Below, in pieces: positions 48,140-60,800 of a stretch of 64,000 nt of DNA. The stretch covers positions 152,501 through 216,500 of the forward strand of contig JAXRKP010000057.1 in NCBI GenBank assembly GCA_037039925.1, written 5' to 3'. The notes under the pieces were generated by a model. It had not been told where the DNA came from. It saw nothing but the letters and a program-made list of their open reading frames with translations, and made no database searches. Numbering within the stretch: the stretch's first letter is position 1; each line of letters opens with the position of its first letter. This DNA is from Doris montereyensis (taxonomy: Eukaryota > Mollusca > Gastropoda > Nudibranchia > Dorididae). Both the position numbers and the translations under genes were made by a program.

Positions 48140-51100
48140 AGTAGTAGTAGCTGGGCTCTTCCGTGCAGTGGATAGGTAAGCACATGTATGGGGGGTAGAT
48201 GATCCCACCCTCCATGAGTCTCCTGCTGCCTTGCAGGCGGGTCTTGGTCGACCAAAGGCTAAGGGAGTTAACACTGACAGAAAACAACCTGCTGCATTGC
48301 AGGCCGGCCTTAGTTGACCAAAGCCTAAGATAGTTAACCCTGACAGAAAATAACAACCTGCTGCCTTGTAGGCTGGTCTTGAATGACTAAAGGCTAAGGG
48401 AGTTCACCCTGACAGAAAATAACAAGGCCTGGCAGGGGGCCTCGAGGTGGCAGCCCCACCATCTACCTAGGGTACAGTTGGCTACACCCTTGCTTATCCA
48501 AAACCAAACAGATTCAGTGAAATAAATATAATACAACTGACTTGATCTTTCGAAGACGAACTTGGAAACGTATATGGACTGTGATTTTTGGAACATGGAA
48601 CGTCAGGGCAATAAATAAAAAAGAGTTAGAATTAGTTGAAGAAATAGAAAAATTCAAAGTAGATATTTTGGCCATTACAGAAACAAAGAAAAAAGGACAA
48701 GGAATAGAAAATGTAGAACCGAATCATATTTTAATCTTCTCAGGAGTAGATGTCAAAGATAGAGCTGGAGCAGGGGTAGGCCTCCTAGTGCATAAAAGGC
48801 ATGAAAATCTACTAGAAAGTTGGAAATTTTATAAGCCCACGGTAAATATTAAACCAAAAGGACAAGAAATTAAATTATTAATAGTAATAGCTAGACGCAA
48901 CTAATAAAAAAAATATCTTCGAAAACGATTTACATATAGTACAGCTGCAGAGAATCTTAAACTTAAACCCAAACAGGAACTAAAACTTTTAGGAGATTTA
49001 AACGCTAGAGTAGGCAACAATGTAGAAACGTCAAGAGTAATAGGTAAAGAAGGAGAGACAACAACTTCTCCAAATGGAGAGAGACTAATAGATTTTTGCC
49101 TAAAGAATAACATGAAAATAGCCAACACCTTTTTTCCTCATAAAGATATCCACAAATATACAAGAGTAAATGAAGATAGATGTGAAAAGTCTATGATGGA
49201 CTACATAATAGTTAGCAACTTTCTTTTTACAGAACATTGGATGTAAGAGTAAACAGAAGAGCAGAAATATTTAGTGATCATCACTTAGTGATTGCAAAAC
49301 TGAGACTACTGACTGAAGAAAACAAAAAGGAAAGAGAAGAAAGCTACTAAACTCAAAATGGAGGAACTAAATAAACCAATATTAAAACAGATGTACCAAT
49401 CCAGGATAAAAAGATCTATCAGTGAAAGGCAGATGGATCTGAATGATAGCACAATAGAAGTAAAGTGGCAAATGTATAAAGAAACACTCCTCAGTTGTAC
49501 TGAAGAAGTCTGTGGTAGGAAACAAATTAAAGGAGATGGGAAAAGAACAGCAGGGTGGAATTAGAATGTCAAGACTAAAATCAAAGACAAGAAGGATGCC
49601 TGGAAGAAATACCTGCAAACAAAGAGACCAGAGGATAGGATAGATTACTTGAAAGAACTATCGCCAAAGAGGAAGTGAGGTAAGAACAATGGGAAGAGTT
49701 TGGACAAAGACTTCAAGAAAGCTATCAAGGAAATCAAAAGCTGTTCTGGGGGTCAATGAAAAGCATGAGAAAGACCAAAGCATGCCCAATACGACAAATT
49801 AGAAACAACGGAGAAATAATGAAAGAAGACAACCAAATCATGGAAACATGGGGAAAATCTTTTCAACGGTTACATAAACCCTCCAGAACGTATGAAACGA
49901 GGAGTAAAGATCAATTAGTAAGAGTAACAATTAATCCAGAGGAGACAGCTGAAGTTTTATACATCTCAATGGAACAACTTCGAACACCTATAATAAGAAA
50001 AGCGAAATTAGGAAAGGCCCAACTACTACATGCAATATGCCAACAAGCATGGAAGTCAAAACAGGTGCCAGACGACTGGAGAAAGGGAATGGTAGTACCA
50101 ATACATAAGAAAAGGATCAACTATGGAAACTCAAACTATAGAGGGATATCACTACATAGCGTACCGATACCAGGAAAAGTGCATGTCAGGATACTGGAAA
50201 TGAGACTAAGGAAAAGAGTAGAGGATCAGATTGAAGAACATCAGAGTGGATTTAGACCAAAAAGAAGTGTACTAGACCACATATTTACATTTAGACAAAT
50301 AATAGAAAAATTCTGTCAGAAACATTGACTTGCATTTGTTTTTTATTGACTTAGAAAAGGCATTTGACACTGAGGAGGGACGGACTATGGCATTCCTTTA
50401 AACAACACAAAGTAGAGCAAAATTTAATAGAAGCCATTAAAAGTTTTTTTACAATAAACCAACATGTGCAGTGAGAGTAGCTGGAAACATGTCTGAAGAA
50501 TTTGACGTATGTATAGGAGTAAGACAGGGTTGTTACCTAAGTCCTCTTTTGTTTATCACATTTATGGATTCAGTCGCAAAGGCATCCTCAAAAATGAAGA
50601 AAATGAATGTAGGTATGTGGAAATTCAAACCAGTAAATGTAGCAATGCTTTCATTTGCCGTGGAGTTGATATAATTTAGTTCTGTTCGGAAAATCAGAAA
50701 GTGACCGTCAGTCGAGAATATCAACATGTTGAACAATGAACTAAATTATAGAGGAATGGGAGTAAATGCAAAGAAAACCAAAACAATGCTAGTAAGTACT
50801 TTAACTAGGCAAGCTAAATCACAAAATCTTAAATTGGCCAGGGAAATTTAGAGCAAGTTCAAAGCTACAATGACCTGGGAGTAATGATTAAGTCAGAGTA
50901 ATCGGAGGGAAAACTAAGAGTAATGAGAAGAAGTCAGCCTGAGAATCCAAAAGGCGGGTGCAAATATTAGGAAAAGTGAAAAGTGAACAAGAATTGTCAA
51001 CAAAAACTAAAATGGCAGTATACCACTATTACCACACATTTTACTGTCCTACTCTCCTACTCTATGGCAGTGAGACCTAGACCTTAGACAATAGAGTTAG

Positions 51101-51310
51101 AGAACACAGTAGAGTACAAGCAGTTGAACTGAAATGAAATATCTAAGAAGAGTAGTAGGCAAAACCAAAGCACATGGCATAACAACTAAGAAGAATACTA
51201 ATAATTTTTTTACTAAGATAGAAATAAATCAATTGAGATGGTTTGGGCGTGTAAACAGAATGAATGACAACAGAATAGCTAAATCAGTAGGTAAAAGGCC
51301 AACACATAAA
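48140..51310 (+). mobile_element. RTE-like LINE copy C, inactive
   Basis: 5' leader with three tandem monomers (48205-48430), endonuclease segment at 48542-48904 (TWNVRAINKKE, ITETKK, GVGLLVHKRH), then broken reverse transcriptase to about 51310. The catalytic FADD is lost: at 50650-50670 the sequence reads SFAVELI then stop. 3' truncated. Confidence 0.82.
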
Positions 51311-51549
51311 CTATTATGATCTTTGGTAGCAGTTAGGATTACCATTTTTAGAGGAGATATGAGGTTTTTTGAGAGATTTTTATAAAATTTGAAGTTTTTG
51401 AGAAGAATTGAGGTTTTTGAGGTGATTTAAGTAAAATTTAAGGAAGTGTTAGTAAAATTTGAGAAGAACTTACTGATGTGACATACATGGAGAAAAACAT
51501 CTAACATCAAAGACCAAAATAGAACATAATAATAATATATATGTGACCT

Positions 51550-51800
51550 ACGCCAGGTGGTTGAGTGGTTAGGCTGCTGGATTTGGGATCATGAAGTCCC
51601 GGGTTTCAATCCTGGCAAAGCTAGCCCCAACTTTGTGTTCCTTTGGAAAGGCACTTAACTCATTTCCTCACAACGCAATTGTAAATAGGCACAAGCACAA
51701 GCTCGGGAGTAAAAACATGTGTTAAAATTGCGACCTGTCCAGAAGAATTATAACTATTTATAAGCACCTGTTCCGCAGCAAGCTACAGAAACCGAAAGAG
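51550..51800 (+). repeat. SINE family A copy
   Basis: Head TACGCCAGGTGGTTGAGTGG, B-box GGGTTTCAATCC; body degraded. Confidence 0.6.
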
Positions 51801-51807
51801 ACAGGTA

Positions 51808-52230
51808 GAGAGAGAGAGAGAGAGAGGGGGAGGGAGGGAGTGGGGGGGGTCGAAAGAAATAGACAGAGAGAGAAAAAGAGAGAGAGAGCGAGACACACAG
51901 AGAGATATGTAGACAGACAGAAAGATATAATAAATGGATAAGATAGATAAAGGGAGACAGAGAGAGAGAGAGACACTGACACACACACACACGCACACAT
52001 ACACAGATGGAGATAGACACACAGAGACAGACACACAATGAGATAGAGATACACACAAAGAGATAGAGATAGAGTGAGAGAAATATATATAATATATATA
52101 CATGTAATATAATAATATTATTAATATATGATATGTAAAGAGAAAGACAAAGAGAGATAATTCAGACAAATAGAGAGACAGAGACAGACAGACAGAGACA
52201 CAGGGAGGGAGACACAGAGAGATAGATACA
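51808..52230. repeat. GA/CA-rich simple sequence
   Basis: Imperfect (GA)n, (GACA)n and (CA)n with AT-rich interruptions. Nothing recognised from 52230 to 53250. Confidence 0.8.
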
Positions 52231-53257
52231 GCCCTGCCAACCTCCTCTAGACCAAATTAAGGAAAACTCCCGACGGAATTGTCAGTACCCGTAGACGAGG
52301 GGCCTATGTGTAGAAATGCAACGGTTTTTAATAACTACATATATATAATATTAATATATGGCAGGTTTCACAAAATTGGTCCCTCTTTTGTTAAAATTGA
52401 AATGTTGTTTTCTTACAAGTGAAAAAAAGAGGAAAATTCCTCTGAACGCTGAAAAAAAGCGGATTTACCCCAATCAGCGGAAAATTATCATCACTGATTG
52501 ATAAATTAATATTATGCTTTCCACTTAATTTCATTCAAGTTGGTGAATTTTAAGTCTGTTCATGCCTGAAAGTCCCGCTGCATGCTTTCTTTGACACCAG
52601 CTAGATCTAGGCCTATAACTATAGCAATCATACAGTATGTTATATAACTTTAAGAAAGACTTGATCTCTATTTCTCTCTTCAGTCTTCCTCTCTCAGCAG
52701 ACATACAGCCATATTAATAATATTATTATATACAGACACACATACATACAAGAATCAGGTATAGATTAATGGAAGCACCTGTACAGTAGCGGGTAGTAAG
52801 AAGAGTATTACTATTACTAGTATTAGTAGTAATAGTAGTATTGTGTTAAATTTAAATATTATTTACAGGTTGGCTTTCTACTACTACATTGTATTACACT
52901 CGTTCCACAAACTTTAACTTGCTTTTTTAGTACATTTTCTCAAATTTTAGGCGAGAATTTTTATTCTTTTAGGAGACAAATGTTTTTAGATTTCAGGAGA
53001 CAAGGATTGTGAAAAGTTGAATTTCTATTTTCTTCTAGTTATGGTTTCTCTCTAAGGAAATGTAAAAATGGAGATATTTTAATTTTAGTAGGAGCAAGCT
53101 CTGGTTTACTTAATCTTTTCACGAAAGCGTGGTTTCCACTGCGCTAGTGCTAGCTACTATCTGCTCAATGCTTGTGCCCGTGTGTTGCAAGGTCATGAAT
53201 ATTTTCGACTTCTTTGCTTTTCTCAGTGTGAAAAGGCAAGACGAATTTGAATTTGAT

Positions 53258-53350
53258 TTTGCCCACATCCACAATGGAGGTGATCATGCTTGTGCTTGAA
53301 CCCACGTCCTTTTGGCTGAGAGGCAGGCATCTTGCGCATGGACTACACAA
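53258..53350 (-). repeat. SINE family B head fragment
   Basis: Minus strand reads a tRNA-like head near AAGATGCCTGCCTCTCAGCC and GTGGGTTCAAGC. Confidence 0.45.
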
Positions 53351-53394
53351 AAAATGTATGGTATGGGAATGTATGACAGGTTTTTCTTTGAAAA

Positions 53395-53500
53395 CTACCC
53401 TATCCACCATTGCAGTGATCTCAGGGTGAATTAAGAGGAAACAGCAAGATGAAAGATAAAACGAGAGGAAAGAAATAGGATATACCAGCAACACCCGCCA
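53395..53500 (-). repeat. Short interspersed repeat family C copy
   Basis: taccctatccaccattgcag, gggtgaattaagaggaaacagc, atataccagcaacacccgcc. The open frame after it (53507-53881) has no recognisable domain and is not called. Confidence 0.6.
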
Positions 53501-54007
53501 ACAAGAGTGACAGGAAAGAAGCAGGGTTTACTAGTAGAAAGAGAAATAGCAAGGATGGGACAAGACAGTAGCAACCATGTGAAGCCTACACTATGTTTCT
53601 ATGGACTAAAACTAAAACAGTGGATTGAAGAACACAACAGGAAAATAAAGACTATATCAACACAATCAGTCACAACTGACGGGCTATTCATTCGCTGCAA
53701 TCTCAAATCAGCAAGTGTACAATGGACCACCAACAAAGGACAAATCAAGTCAGATTATAAATGTGAAACCAAATTTATTGAAAATACTCATTCCCTCCCT
53801 CTGTCCTTGAACATTGAATTTTGGTTTGAGGAAAAGAGATGGAAAAAAAAATCAACCCAAACTTCAACTAACCTGCAATGAATGGGTATTTACATATGAA
53901 ATGGGAGATGATGTAACATTTTTCTGAGAGCACTGCCACGTTTATTTTCAAAGGGCATTCATGAGTGCTTTTCCCTCAAAAATCCATGAGAGAAAAAGAG
54001 GAACATT

Positions 54008-54017
54008 TTTATTTATT
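54008..54017 (-). promoter_or_regulatory. Possible polyadenylation signals of the ELAV-like gene
   Basis: Two overlapping AATAAA hexamers on the minus strand about 780 nt after the stop codon. Other AATAAA copies exist in this AT-rich flank, so the used site is uncertain. Confidence 0.3.
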
Positions 54018-54788
54018 TCCAAAAAATCAAAACAAACTGAACAATAAACTTTTGTAAGAACCAAAAATATGTTTTAAATGACAAAAGCAGAGAAAAAGAG
54101 AAATGAAATTAAACTGAACCAATTATAGTAATAATGAGATAAATAATAAAATACAAAATGAAAAAAAAAAAACAACACAAAAGAACAAGCAAACAGGAAT
54201 TGCTACTGGACTACAACAATAAGAATAATAAAATATGCATACACTAAATATATATATATTTATATATATAGTGAAAACTTGAAATTACCAATTTATGAAC
54301 ATTCTTCATAACAATATTAAATGCAGGCAATATTGAACTGTAAGAAATAAAGAAAAAGAATATTTTTCTCTGAAGGTAAAAAGTGTAAGTAAAGAATCCT
54401 GCAATAAAAAACTGACAAAACAATTTCCCTTTAGGGAAAAAGAAAAATAGATCTCAACAATGAGACGACAGCATGGAAGGCAGATACTGTGACAATGTCA
54501 GTCTCAGGATAACACTACAGAGAAATGAACACTTCCTTTTACCTAACATTAAGCAAATGGATCTTTCTATATTCTTATTTTTATTCCTTCAGATGAACTT
54601 CTAGAATTCGAATATGACATTGCTAAACAAAGGAACAATTTTGACTTGAGATTTCAGTCCCATCATCTATTAATGGTAGCAGATGTTAAAATGACAAAAT
54701 ACATAAAAAGTGAAGCAAAGTAAATCCACTTAAAGCCAACCACAGATGGTAGAATTGGGATGGTAGTCTTGCTTTTTCACTTCTTTCT

Positions 54789-54866
54789 TTACACTTGTTG
54801 TTGTTGTTGTTGTTGTTGTGGCTGTTGTGGCTGTCCTGGTATCTGTCCTTGTGTCTTGAAACTCAC
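54789..54866 (-). CDS. ELAV-like gene last exon, poly-Gln tail
   Basis: Acceptor gtttcttttccag; encodes VSFKTQGQIPGQPQQPQ, then eight Gln codons (mostly CAA), Val and TAA (54789-54791). VSFKT is the hallmark end of ELAV RRM3. The poly-Gln tail replaces the usual short basic end. Confidence 0.8.
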   Translation of the reverse strand: MSFKTQGQIPGQPQQPQQQQQQQQV

Positions 54867-57800
54867 CTGGAAAAGAAACAATCGAAAAATTAGATCAATC
54901 AATTAATATTCTTCAAAAAGGTTGTCTAGTCACAAAACTTCACCAGTAATGGTAGACAGGCGAGTTTCGATTTGATTGATTGGTTTTCACCATGACTGTC
55001 CTAAGCAGTGATCTTAGGATTGGTTACTGTCATCGAGTGTAACTGATAAACAATGAGGTAGGGGCATGTCGAAAGTGAAGGATAGTGTCATTAAATATTA
55101 TTAAAGCCCTGTGTGAACAAAGATGACACAAATACAAGGAATATACAGAGAGAGAAAAATAAGGCAACCATGTGGATTGCTAACTGGGCTTACTAATGAC
55201 AGGACACAGAGCACTGTATACCTATCAAAATATGCCCATGATCTTTTATTGTCTGCTTAAAGGTTTAATTTAAAGGAATTGATCACCTCTACTGAAGAAA
55301 CCCAGCCTCGATTCTGAAAAACTTATAAATTACAGACCTGTATCAAATATTACGTTATTATCTATGAGTCTTTAAAAAACCGTTGCATCTAGACGTAATG
55401 AACAGTTGAATGATAACTTGAATTGTATATTTCAATCTGCTTATCATCCCTTCCACAGAACTGAAACAGCTATTCATGTATAAAATGATACCCATCTCTG
55501 AACAATCAAAAAATTATTGTTATTCTTATTTCGCTTGACTTAAATGCCGCATCCAACAACACTAGTGACAAAAACATTCTTGTTCAGAGACTTAATGCCT
55601 AATACGATTCAGAGGGAACCGTCCTGGATTAGCTCATGTCATATTTAAGCGGCAGACGCCAGTAAGTGACCGTAAATGAGGCGTTTAGCTCCTGGCAATC
55701 TGTCTGATGATGCATTGCGCAATTTCCAAGATAGGTGGTAACTCTTTTTCATGGCTTTATTTTACCAGTGGGTTACTCGTATAGTGATAACAGAAGAACT
55801 ATGCACAGCCTTTAACAATTTAACCCTATCCTGCCTAACGCACCCGCTAACACCCTTTCGGGGTCCTGCCTAATGCGCCCGCTGAGTGCTGCAGATGTCA
55901 GAAATTATAAGGCTTGTTTACAGCGCATTCTAGCGACAAATCTCGCGAGGTCACGACCTATCATAACCGTTAACCTATTCACGAGGAGACCACAGAATTT
56001 TTAGGTTTTACGTGGTTTGGTCAATATTCTACGATTTTTAAAAGTTCACAGGTCGTCGACCGGCAAAATGGCATTTCAACTTCAACGCATGTAAAGTTGG
56101 CTCCGGGGATTGAGAGGAGATGAACGGCGATTTAGGACCCAATAGAACCCTAAACCGTGATACAAACGATATTGAAGAAGCAACTGATTTGAGTGATGAC
56201 GAGGGATGATGATGAAGAAAAAAGCGATAGATCTAGATCTAAATCTATCGACACTGAGGCGAGCAATGCGTTAGCAGGCGAAATCGAAACTGCCGTGCCT
56301 GTGAATGACAGACCTATTCGACACTCAAATTGTACCATTTTGTAGTGTTCAATGTTGTTAATATCAGTGTTTCTGCCCAATAAAATCATTTCTGTACTGG
56401 AATAAATTTGAAAAAATAAAGAAACACCACAAAAACATGGAAAAAACATATTTTAATAAACAATGGGTGCAAAAAGCGACGGAGTTATCTCCCTTTGCTT
56501 AGGCATCCAGCCCAGCAGTCTAGTCCGTGAGATCTAAACATGTGAACCGACATATATGACTAGATTTATTTAAATATGCATAATAAAGTTGTTGGGAAAA
56601 AGTTGCTATGGCATCTTCAACATCATATGCCCATGCATGTCATTTCTGTGACTTGCTCTTACAAGCTAGATCTACTTATAATAGTATATGCTTTCTCAAG
56701 TGCTTGCATTCTCAACATTTAGAACTTTAGAAATCTAGATTGCTCATATTCGACTATTTCGTATTGTCAACAAATCTAAATAATTGAGATTTCTCTTGTA
56801 AGTAAATAATTATGTTGTATCTCCATGTGTCTATATCTATTTATAATAGCATTAGGTTCTAGATCCGGATGAAGATGTTCTGATCAATAGTTGAAATAAA
56901 AAGGACGCGAAAAATTGGAATTTGTAGCAAGGTTGAGACATTTAATAATTTGTTAGACCTTTTCTGCCTACTGCGACATCAGCCTTGCAGTCTACTGTGA
57001 CCGAATGTGACATCCGCCTCCGATGCCTAAATCGTCCCTCGTTTACTTTACCCTCCGTCTTTGCACTCTCTTAACAAGATCTTAAGTGTGCAAGACTTAA
57101 ATCGACAATCTCGTGATGTGCGTGATTTACGGCTCTCCTGTGGGGAAAAGGCCATATACAGTGGAACACGTTTAAACCGAAAGTGACGGGACCGGTCAAT
57201 GTATTTCGGTCTTTCAGTTTAGCGCTAGTCCCTCGGAAATGACGTTCGGTAAAGGGAAGTAATAATGTATAAAAACCATTTCTAGAGTTGTCTCCCTTGA
57301 CGTCATGCACACGCCATGGCCTGCGTGACCCTATGATGCACGTTTGTCTTCATTGATGTTTAGTTGTTTTTTCAATTTTATTTCAGAAAAACGACTTCGA
57401 ATTCCAAGTTTCCGGCATGTCTCACTTTTACTCTGTTCCCCCCGTCAACCTCTTTAATCAACTGTTGCTTAAACTGCAGGGTATACGCATTGTGCTTTCT
57501 TTTCGACATGATTTTCGTAATTATGGATGGAATTTATAGTCACAGGTTGTAGTGGTACTGAAGAGCAAAGCAAGAAACATCCGCGTGGCTGAAGATTCGA
57601 TTGTGGAAAGGAAGAAATTACAATCGTCAACACGCACGGTGTACACTCGCATACACACCGCTTACACATTCGTGATGGAATGCCGTCCATGTGGCCGTAA
57701 TCAGTGACAGTGCAGTGAACCAGCCTATGACGATCACTGATCGGTGCCACGCGGATAATTTGCCTCTCTCACACTGTGCAGCAGCCACTGACTGTAGCAT

Positions 57801-60800
57801 CACGCCACCCATCTCCCCACCCTCTCTCTCGCGTGTGATTGTACACATGTATAGTGTTAGCCTAGTATAGCCTTCTTGGATGTCTTGAACTAGCACGGCA
57901 AAGATGTAGGTTGACTTTTTGGACCGCAACTCAGTGAATTTTTATTTCAGTTTAGCGGTAGGGCCTTTTCGGTTGATCGTTATTTATTTAACAAAGACAA
58001 AGAGAAGAAAAGAAGGGATTCCAAATCCTTTTGGTTTATCGATCTTTTGGTTTAAACGTGTTCCACTATTTTTTATCTGCTTTCATTTTTGATTAATGCG
58101 ATTATAAACAAGGCGATGATATTCAAATAAAATGGAAAATATATTAATCTTCTTAAACGCCAGTCAATAAGTTATAAAAATAGGAACACAGAGAATGTTA
58201 TGCACTACTACTTTATTGATCATTACTGGCGGTCATCCTGTTCCTGTTACTCCTTTTATTTTTATAATAATCATAAGAATAGAAATGGTAGTAGTATTTA
58301 CACCGCTTTTATAATAGCATTATTATTTATGAAGCTTGATGTGGGAGCTCTCATTTTACTATAATAAACTAAGGGATTCAGACTCCATGCAAAAGAGTTA
58401 CTATCTATCTATTTCTGAAACAGGGGCAGATAATTTTGTGCGCTAAAAGCCCCAGTGAACTGTATTATTAATTATCATAACGTTTTAAGTATATCTCTTG
58501 TGACTGAGCAAAATTCCTAAAACATGAAATTTGACGAAAACTACTACATTCCTGAAGACAGAACAAAATCAGAAACAAGCTTACCATACCTAGGTACGCC
58601 TCGCTTGTTTCTATAGTTGTATTGAAACGCTATCATGTATCATTAGAAGTGCTTACCCTTTAGAATTTGTGAGACACAGAAAATTAGTTATGGGACGCAG
58701 TTGTGTAAAAGAATTTTCTTCTGACAAGTAAAAGATTGAACAAATCTTAACTGTAAAATAACAATGGGACACTCACCTGCAAAAAGCCTGCCCTGATAGA
58801 AGTAGCCATTCAAACAACTGATTGCATTTTGAGCCTCATGGAAGTTAGACATAGTAACAAAGCCGAAACCCTTACACTGGTTCTTTTCATGATCATGCAT
58901 GACATTCACTTTCTGGACTGTTCCGTATGGGGAGAAAAGTTGCCACAGCACTCTGTCTGTAGCATTGAACCCTATGTTGTACACAAACAAAGTGTATCTG
59001 TGGACAGCACAAAATAAAAAAAGTAAGAAACAAAATAAAACTACAACATTTACATCTAATTAAAGGAATCCCCAATCCAATACATCTTTTGTAGTTTTAT
59101 TCCTCAAATAACTCCCTTTTCAAACGGTCATCATTCAAGGTCTATCTCGGGCAGTCGAATTATTACATCATACAAAAACAAAACAGATGTGACATCTCTC
59201 GACATATTTATCAGTGTTCAATCAGCATTCCTGTCAAGGCTAGTAACCAATAAATTGTCTATCCTTTTCACTGACATGAGTTGCATCATGTATGCACGTT
59301 GCTGTTTCAAGAAAACTTGAAAATGGCAAGAACTTGGATTTAGCGAAAATTTGCAATTTGAGTTTCCGAGTTCCATTATAATTATACTATTTGAGGTAAG
59401 AGCATCTAGTGCTTGACTTCTTTCTAGATGATCCAGCATCATAAAAATTATGATGACTAAGAACCAAATGCACTTTTTGACAGTAAATAATTTTTTCGTT
59501 TACGGGCAAAATTATTGACTACTTTACTTTCGATTTCTGGCTAAGATGTTCAACGCAATGTCGCCTCTCAGCACAAATGATTTGACTAAACGTGAGAATG
59601 CTCATACCAGAAAATAGAAAAACTGGGAAGCTCTGGAAAATCGGAAAGGAAATAAAGATGATTTTTCAATAAAATATTTTGTCATGTAAGAAGTGATGTC
59701 TCATGATGGAAATTGTAGTTTGCCATAAAAATATAATCAAGCACAATGGTGCACGGAGTCGGGGTGATATGTTTCAAGAAATAATTTACGACAATTTTAT
59801 ACCCCACTGCATTTATTAACGGCCTTGTCTATTGGGAAAACGAATGAAAGATTAATCAAGAAAATGGAAGCAGACAAAATTAAGAAATCTGAAACTAATC
59901 TGACATCAGTGAAAATTTGAAATATTTACATCCCAGAAGGTAGATTCAGGTCTAGCAGTCTATTAACATTTATGTCAAATCAGTAAAAAAAATAATATAA
60001 AATTTAATTTTTTAAATTATTTTTAGCTTATTATTGTCTCTTATCGCTTAAAGTTCAATAAAGGTAGATAGAACAGAGCTCCAGAAAGTCTGTGTATGGA
60101 TGGCACAAAAAGATATATCAAAGATTAAGACTCTCACAAACCAACAGTCCATCACGACTGACATGTCATTCAGTCAATGATGACTTAATTCAAGAAGGTA
60201 TTTGCTTTCACGATCATGAACAAATTCTGAAATGTTTCAAGAACACAGTACCAACTGGAAACCTGGTAGAAGAAAACAGAACTCACCCGCCTTGTTGAGC
60301 TGGTGGTATAGTTGTAGTAGCTTGGCCATTCAAATTATTAGCCAGGGGTTGTAGCGTTGTTGGAATCTTCCCATCTGATTTCTCATAGGACCAGGAGCTG
60401 CAAAATTGGGAATGGGAACAAACTGAACGGGACATTGTCTCATCTTCTTGCTATTGTCATCTGCAAACTTGATCATGATTGGCTCTGTGGCTCCTTCTGG
60501 TATCTTACCGCTCATGCATTTGATTGCATTCTCAGCTTCATCCCGGGTATCAAAAAGGACAAAACCCACTCGCTTACTGATTCCTGTGGACAGATCCACC
60601 AACACTCGAGACTGAATGATTTTTCCATATGGTTCAAAGACCTTATTTAGTTCAACCTCCTTCCATGGTTGAGGCAAATTTCTGACATACAAGTTGGCGC
60701 CCTTAATCTGATCTCCCCGGGTCTGGCAAGGGCAACTTTGATTCTTTTGTTTTGAAGTTGCAGTCCTGAGAGGGTTTCAATTGCGCTGTGCATCAGCTGG

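Noticed and set aside
53507..53881. 124-codon open frame
   Set aside because: No recognisable domain, begins in a repeat, and lies in the 3' flank of the ELAV-like gene on the other strand.
55821..56220. PiggyBac-like start (TTAACCCTATCCTGCC) and acidic coding-like stretch after it
   Set aside because: No matching right end and no readable transposase domain, so not called.
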